In this document: one piece after another, positions 61,930 through 64,000 of the stretch
Layout of the letters: each line of letters begins with the position of its first letter
How positions within the stretch are numbered: the stretch's first letter is position 1
Assembly: GCA_024408855.1 (NCBI GenBank)
Contig: JAKSUQ010000005.1
Span: forward strand, 16,603-80,602
Length of the DNA: 64,000 nt
DNA from: a bacterium
Lineage (GTDB): Bacteria > Cyanobacteriota > Vampirovibrionia > Gastranaerophilales > Gastranaerophilaceae
Reading direction: 5' to 3'
Made by a program: the position numbers and the translations under genes
The notes under the pieces: model-generated
Databases searched by the model: none
Told to the model about the DNA's origin: nothing
What the model saw: only the letters and a program-made list of their open reading frames with translations

Positions 61930-62158
61930 CCAATATTCCTTTCAAATCTTTACAAGTTTTCAGTGCATTATTTAACTTGTTTTTTTTTAATGCGTTACTA
62001 ATACAATTTTGATTATAACAAAGATATGCGGATCTGCCAAATGTTAACGAATTCGGATTAACGAGAATTTCTCCCGTTTTGTAATCCTTTGTTAATTTTA
62101 TCATGGTGTTCTGTTGATGCATTTCGCCACAACCGACACATTTTCGTTGCCTAATCAT
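61910..62158 (-). CDS. ylxR: YlxR-family protein
   Basis: Small RNA-binding-type protein of the nusA-infB operon. It has RKCVGCGEMHQQNTMIKLTK (with the CxxC pair) and the GRSAYLCYNQNCISNALKK block that resembles the family 'G-R-G-A-Y-x-C'. Length 82 is normal. It overlaps infB by 20 bases, which fixes the reading order. The start ATG has a weak ribosome site (AAAAG). nusA and rimP are not adjacent. It is the first gene of this transcript, since a strong terminator lies just upstream. Confidence 0.88.
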   Translation of the reverse strand: MIRQRKCVGCGEMHQQNTMIKLTKDYKTGEILVNPNSLTFGRSAYLCYNQNCISNALKKNKLNNALKTCKDLKGILDEQFKS

Positions 62159-62215
62159 ATTTCTTTTATATCACAAAAATATTTTCTGTTAAATCATGAT
62201 AATCGTGAGGGTGTA

Positions 62216-62274
62216 ATAAAAAACATGCTGAAGCACTTTTTAGGTAGTCCTATATACTTCAGCATGTTTTTTAT
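62216..62274 (-). terminator. long hairpin terminator between ylxR and the secreted protein gene
   Basis: Perfect 18-bp inverted repeat (arms 62216-62233 and 62257-62274, each ending in a six-A/T run) with a 23-base loop that contains a small aggtagtcct stem. It ends about 25 bases after the stop of the minus-strand secreted protein gene at 62298. Confidence 0.8.
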
Positions 62275-62297
62275 TTTGTCAAATATTCAAAATCGGT

Positions 62298-62738
62298 TTA
62301 GTAATACCATAAATCTGCATAATTAGGATGTTGTCTCAAATATCTGTCAGTACATACAAATGAGTATGATTCATAAGCTCTTGAGCCAGGGTTGTTTATA
62401 TCATACCAATGTTTTCCAACATTTCTTCCTGTTGTAACAACACGACCATTTTTATCGTACGCAGTGTATGATACGGTTTTTGCAAAATTAGTTGTACAAT
62501 CTACAAATGAGTTAGTTCTTATTGTCCATACATCTCTGCCGTTAATAACTTCTAATGGATCTCCGCTCGCAACATATTTGGTAAGCATTGTGTATGTTCC
62601 GTAGTTGCTTGCTGGACGGATACTTGAAGCGTCAATGTAATGTCCAGCACCGATTTGCACCCAATCATAAGCAAACGCAGGTACTGCAAATGCACATAAT
62701 GCTATTGCGCAAAGTCCTTTCATGATAAAGCTCTTCAT
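62298..62738 (-). CDS. exported surface-adhesin-E-like protein
   Basis: A 146-residue protein with a signal peptide (MKSFIMKGLCAIALCAFAVPAFA, cut near AFAYD). The mature domain has WVQIGAGHYIDASSI, VWTIRTNSFVDCTTNFAKTV and, near the end, SFVCTDRYLRQHP, which match the adhesin-E-like pattern 'W...y-x-D...s-x-x-D-C...Y-D-x-x-G...V-C'. The two cysteines (of DCTT and FVCTD) may pair. Length fits that family (~150). AAAGGAGA is before the ATG. It is a single gene ending at a strong hairpin. The surface role is inferred from family resemblance. Confidence 0.6.
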   Translation of the reverse strand: MKSFIMKGLCAIALCAFAVPAFAYDWVQIGAGHYIDASSIRPASNYGTYTMLTKYVASGDPLEVINGRDVWTIRTNSFVDCTTNFAKTVSYTAYDKNGRVVTTGRNVGKHWYDINNPGSRAYESYSFVCTDRYLRQHPNYADLWYY

Positions 62739-62825
62739 TCTCTTTTTCTCCTTTCTGCTTTTTCATACTTTTTCATATTTTGTAATGTTCACTCGTTAAT
62801 AATGGTTACTGGTATAGTATATTTG

Positions 62826-62858
62826 ATTAAATCTATGTTGTCAATATGTTAAATCTAT
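62826..62858. promoter_or_regulatory. two direct repeats upstream of the XRE gene (candidate operator)
   Basis: TTAAATCTAT occurs at 62827-62836 and again at 62849-62858, 22 bases (two helical turns) apart, about 70-100 bases before the GTG start of the regulator. The complement TAGATTTAAT reappears at 63802-63811 ahead of the next plus-strand gene, pointing to a shared site. Confidence 0.5.
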
Positions 62859-62925
62859 TGTTGTGTAAGTTTTATATATTTGTTCCATTAGTTTAAAAAA
62901 AATATAATTTAAATGAGGTGGAGCT

Positions 62926-63252
62926 GTGAAATCGGAAATTAATATAAAATTAGGGAAAAGAATTCGTTTCTTAAGATTGCAACAAGGTATTAGTCAAGAG
63001 AAGCTTGCAGAAGCAATTAATATTGCTACTACTTCGTTTAGTTATATAGAAACCGGTCGTGGATTTATGACATTGGGTACATTGGAAAAATTTGCTCAGA
63101 CTTTAGGAGTTGAACTTTACGAAATTTTTAAATTTTCAAGCTTGCGGTCTAATAGGGAAATCTATAACCATGTCATTGAAAAAATAAATAATATAAAAGA
63201 AAATGATGAAAAATTAGGAATTGTATATAACTTTGTTGAAAATGTGTTATGA
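62926..63252 (+). CDS. XRE-family transcriptional regulator
   Basis: Residues ~10-65 form a Cro/C1 helix-turn-helix: GKRIRFLRLQQGISQEKLAE, then INIATTSFSYIETGRGFMT as the recognition region, and a following helix KFAQTLGVELYEIFKF. The last ~40 residues (REIYNHVIEKINNIKEN) are probably a dimer-forming helix. Length 108 is typical. The start is GTG with GAGGTGGAG before it. It stands alone with its own terminator. Repeated sites in its own upstream region suggest self-regulation. Confidence 0.88.
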   Translation: MKSEINIKLGKRIRFLRLQQGISQEKLAEAINIATTSFSYIETGRGFMTLGTLEKFAQTLGVELYEIFKFSSLRSNREIYNHVIEKINNIKENDEKLGIVYNFVENVL

Positions 63253-63300
63253 AAACAAACAAGTTCTAAAACCATTATAGGTTTAGAACTTGTTTGTTTT
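63252..63300 (+). terminator. terminator of the XRE gene
   Basis: Near-perfect 21-bp stem (63252-63273 with 63280-63300, one bulged A) and a six-base loop, ending in T-runs, immediately after the stop codon. It also faces the minus-strand gene at 63314 and can act in both directions. Confidence 0.85.
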
Positions 63301-63313
63301 TTACTTTTAGTTA

Positions 63314-63646
63314 TTATATTCTATCAATAAATTCGCCTTCATAGCCTATTGTCCAATTATCGTCGTCGAAATTTGCAGAAACTCCAAGCATATAACTTTC
63401 CAATAACATATCTTCTGCCACGCAGTCTTGGTTTCGTTTTAATAATTTAGCAACTAAATTGCTTATTCTTGACGGTGTTATTCTTACAATTTCTTTTTGT
63501 GTAAATTCAGTGGTATTAGGACTATACAATTCAAATTCAGAATTATTTTCCCAATCTGTAGTCTCAAAAGTTGAGGCGTTTACGCTCATAACTGTGAATA
63601 ATACTGCTACGCTTAAAGCTAACGTCATTTTTAATGTTTTTTTCAT
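63314..63646 (-). CDS. small secreted protein of unknown function
   Basis: A 110-residue protein with a signal peptide (MKKTLKMTLALSVAVLFTVMSVNAS). The mature part is acidic, with DWENNSEF, RNQDCVAED and the end YEGEFIDRI; no domain is recognised. A single cysteine is present in the mature part. An earlier in-frame ATG (63661) exists, but 63646 has GGGAGT eight bases upstream and fits the signal peptide better. It is read away from the candidate operator palindrome at 63696-63714. Confidence 0.6.
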   Translation of the reverse strand: MKKTLKMTLALSVAVLFTVMSVNASTFETTDWENNSEFELYSPNTTEFTQKEIVRITPSRISNLVAKLLKRNQDCVAEDMLLESYMLGVSANFDDDNWTIGYEGEFIDRI

Positions 63647-63695
63647 AATGTTTACTCCCATTTTTTTAAATTAATATCCTCTATATTATTTAAAT

Positions 63696-63817
63696 AATTA
63701 TCAAATCGATAATTGCCATTTTATTTTTACGATAAAATTTAAAAATGTCTGTGTTTAAGCAATAAATTGAAAAACTTGTATTTACAAAACTTAATGTTAT
63801 ATAGATTTAATCTATAT
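63696..63817. promoter_or_regulatory. two palindromes in the gap before the last gene
   Basis: Aattatc-aaatc-gataatt (63696-63714, 7-bp arms) lies ahead of the minus-strand secreted protein gene. Atatagat-tta-atctatat (63799-63817, 8-bp arms) lies ~145 bases ahead of the plus-strand gene at 63962. The second contains TAGATTTAAT, the same decamer found as the complement near 62826. The gap 63662-63961 is otherwise AT-rich with no other clear feature. Confidence 0.4.
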
Positions 63818-63961
63818 TATGCATAGCTGCTTTATTTACTTATGAGAAAAATCTTTAATATTTTGTAAAATTTTGTATAAAAAAAGATTTGAGTGTACAA
63901 TAAAAAAAGTAGTGAGTATTTGTAAATTTTTTTGTAAATTAATATATACGGGAAAAGACAT

Positions 63962-64000
63962 ATGAATTATCACAATATAACAAAAGAGGATATGCTTAAC
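63962..64000 (+). CDS. nrdG: start of a gene cut by the window edge, probably nrdG
   Basis: Only 13 codons are present: MNYHNITKEDMLN. This opening resembles that of anaerobic ribonucleotide-reductase activating proteins (radical SAM), which in many anaerobes begin MNY-x-x-I-T-x-D-D-M-x-N-G. The identification rests on memory of that short pattern and cannot be tested here. The gene continues beyond the window. A purine stretch (GGGAAAAG) precedes the ATG. An anaerobic lifestyle, if the call is right, would fit a gut organism. Confidence 0.45.
   Translation, partial: MNYHNITKEDMLN

Noticed and set aside
1..64000. CRISPR arrays, tRNA and rRNA genes, insertion sequences
   Set aside because: I found no regularly spaced repeats, no tRNA T-loop-like clusters and no transposase frames.

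Overview
The window is AT-rich (about two thirds A+T by eye), densely coded and without tRNA, rRNA, insertion sequences or CRISPR that I can see. The gene content is that of a Gram-negative, lipid A-making bacterium with cyanobacterial affinities. FtsZ has a cyanobacteria-like N-terminal GTPase region. There is a secreted S-layer-homology protein, RNase E/G sits beside a two-domain radical SAM/DUF2344 protein, a Tic20-like membrane protein is present, and lpxD-lpxC-fabZ are clustered. Together with many short secreted or helical proteins of unknown family, this points to the non-photosynthetic sister group of Cyanobacteria (Melainabacteria/Vampirovibrionia, probably gut Gastranaerophilales). 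That assignment is inference; no marker RNA is present to confirm it.

Layout. 1-2.9 kb: two HEAT-like proteins sharing an N-terminal motif, and two small membrane proteins. 3.1-6.4 kb: an orphan sugar-type ABC permease, an MFS transporter and ftsZ. 6.6-10.9 kb: riboflavin genes ribE and ribBA, a GNAT acetyltransferase and the SLH protein. 11-18.2 kb: a long plus-strand run, dapB-asd-rfaE2-lpxD-lpxC-fabZ-rpiB-rsfS-TPR-Tic20-like, linking lysine/DAP synthesis, LPS and housekeeping. 18.2-22.3 kb, minus strand: a repeat-containing secreted protein, ispD, thiL and lysS. 22.4-26.1 kb: an XRE regulator divergent from a four-gene surface-polymer cassette (Stealth, LicD, a CDP-polyol-type cytidylyltransferase, an SGNH-like protein). 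26.2-29.6 kb, minus: coaX, a tandem pair of WYL-type regulators and engB. 29.6-35 kb, plus: a Xer recombinase, two membrane-linked glycosyltransferases with a metallophosphatase-like protein, and an orphan peptide-type ABC ATPase. 35-36.2 kb: folC.

36.3-39.7 kb, minus: five genes of unknown function. Two of them share matching N- and C-terminal helical ends around a variable centre, a design resembling filament subunits. This is the strongest candidate for an undescribed system here. 40.1-42.3 kb: a DegT aminotransferase and a diguanylate cyclase with an altered signature. 42.4-52 kb, minus: rsmI, rng, radical SAM/DUF2344, nagA, murE and a class B PBP. 52.3-56.6 kb: a small unknown gene, then fabG-fabD-plsX-rpmF-yceD (minus), where L32 has a long charged tail. 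56.7-59.2 kb: a small secreted protein, an ASKHA ATPase coupled to an AGCS amino-acid:sodium symporter. 59.4-62.2 kb: infB and ylxR. 62.3-64 kb: small secreted proteins, a second XRE regulator with candidate operators, and the first codons of what is probably nrdG.

The genes cooperate mainly in envelope construction: fatty acids (plsX, fabD, fabG, fabZ), lipid A and heptose (lpxC, lpxD, rfaE2), peptidoglycan and DAP (dapB, asd, murE, PBP), isoprenoids (ispD), surface polymer decoration and division (ftsZ). Several expected partners (lpxA/lpxB, fabH/acpP, ribD/ribH, ABC partners) are not in this window.
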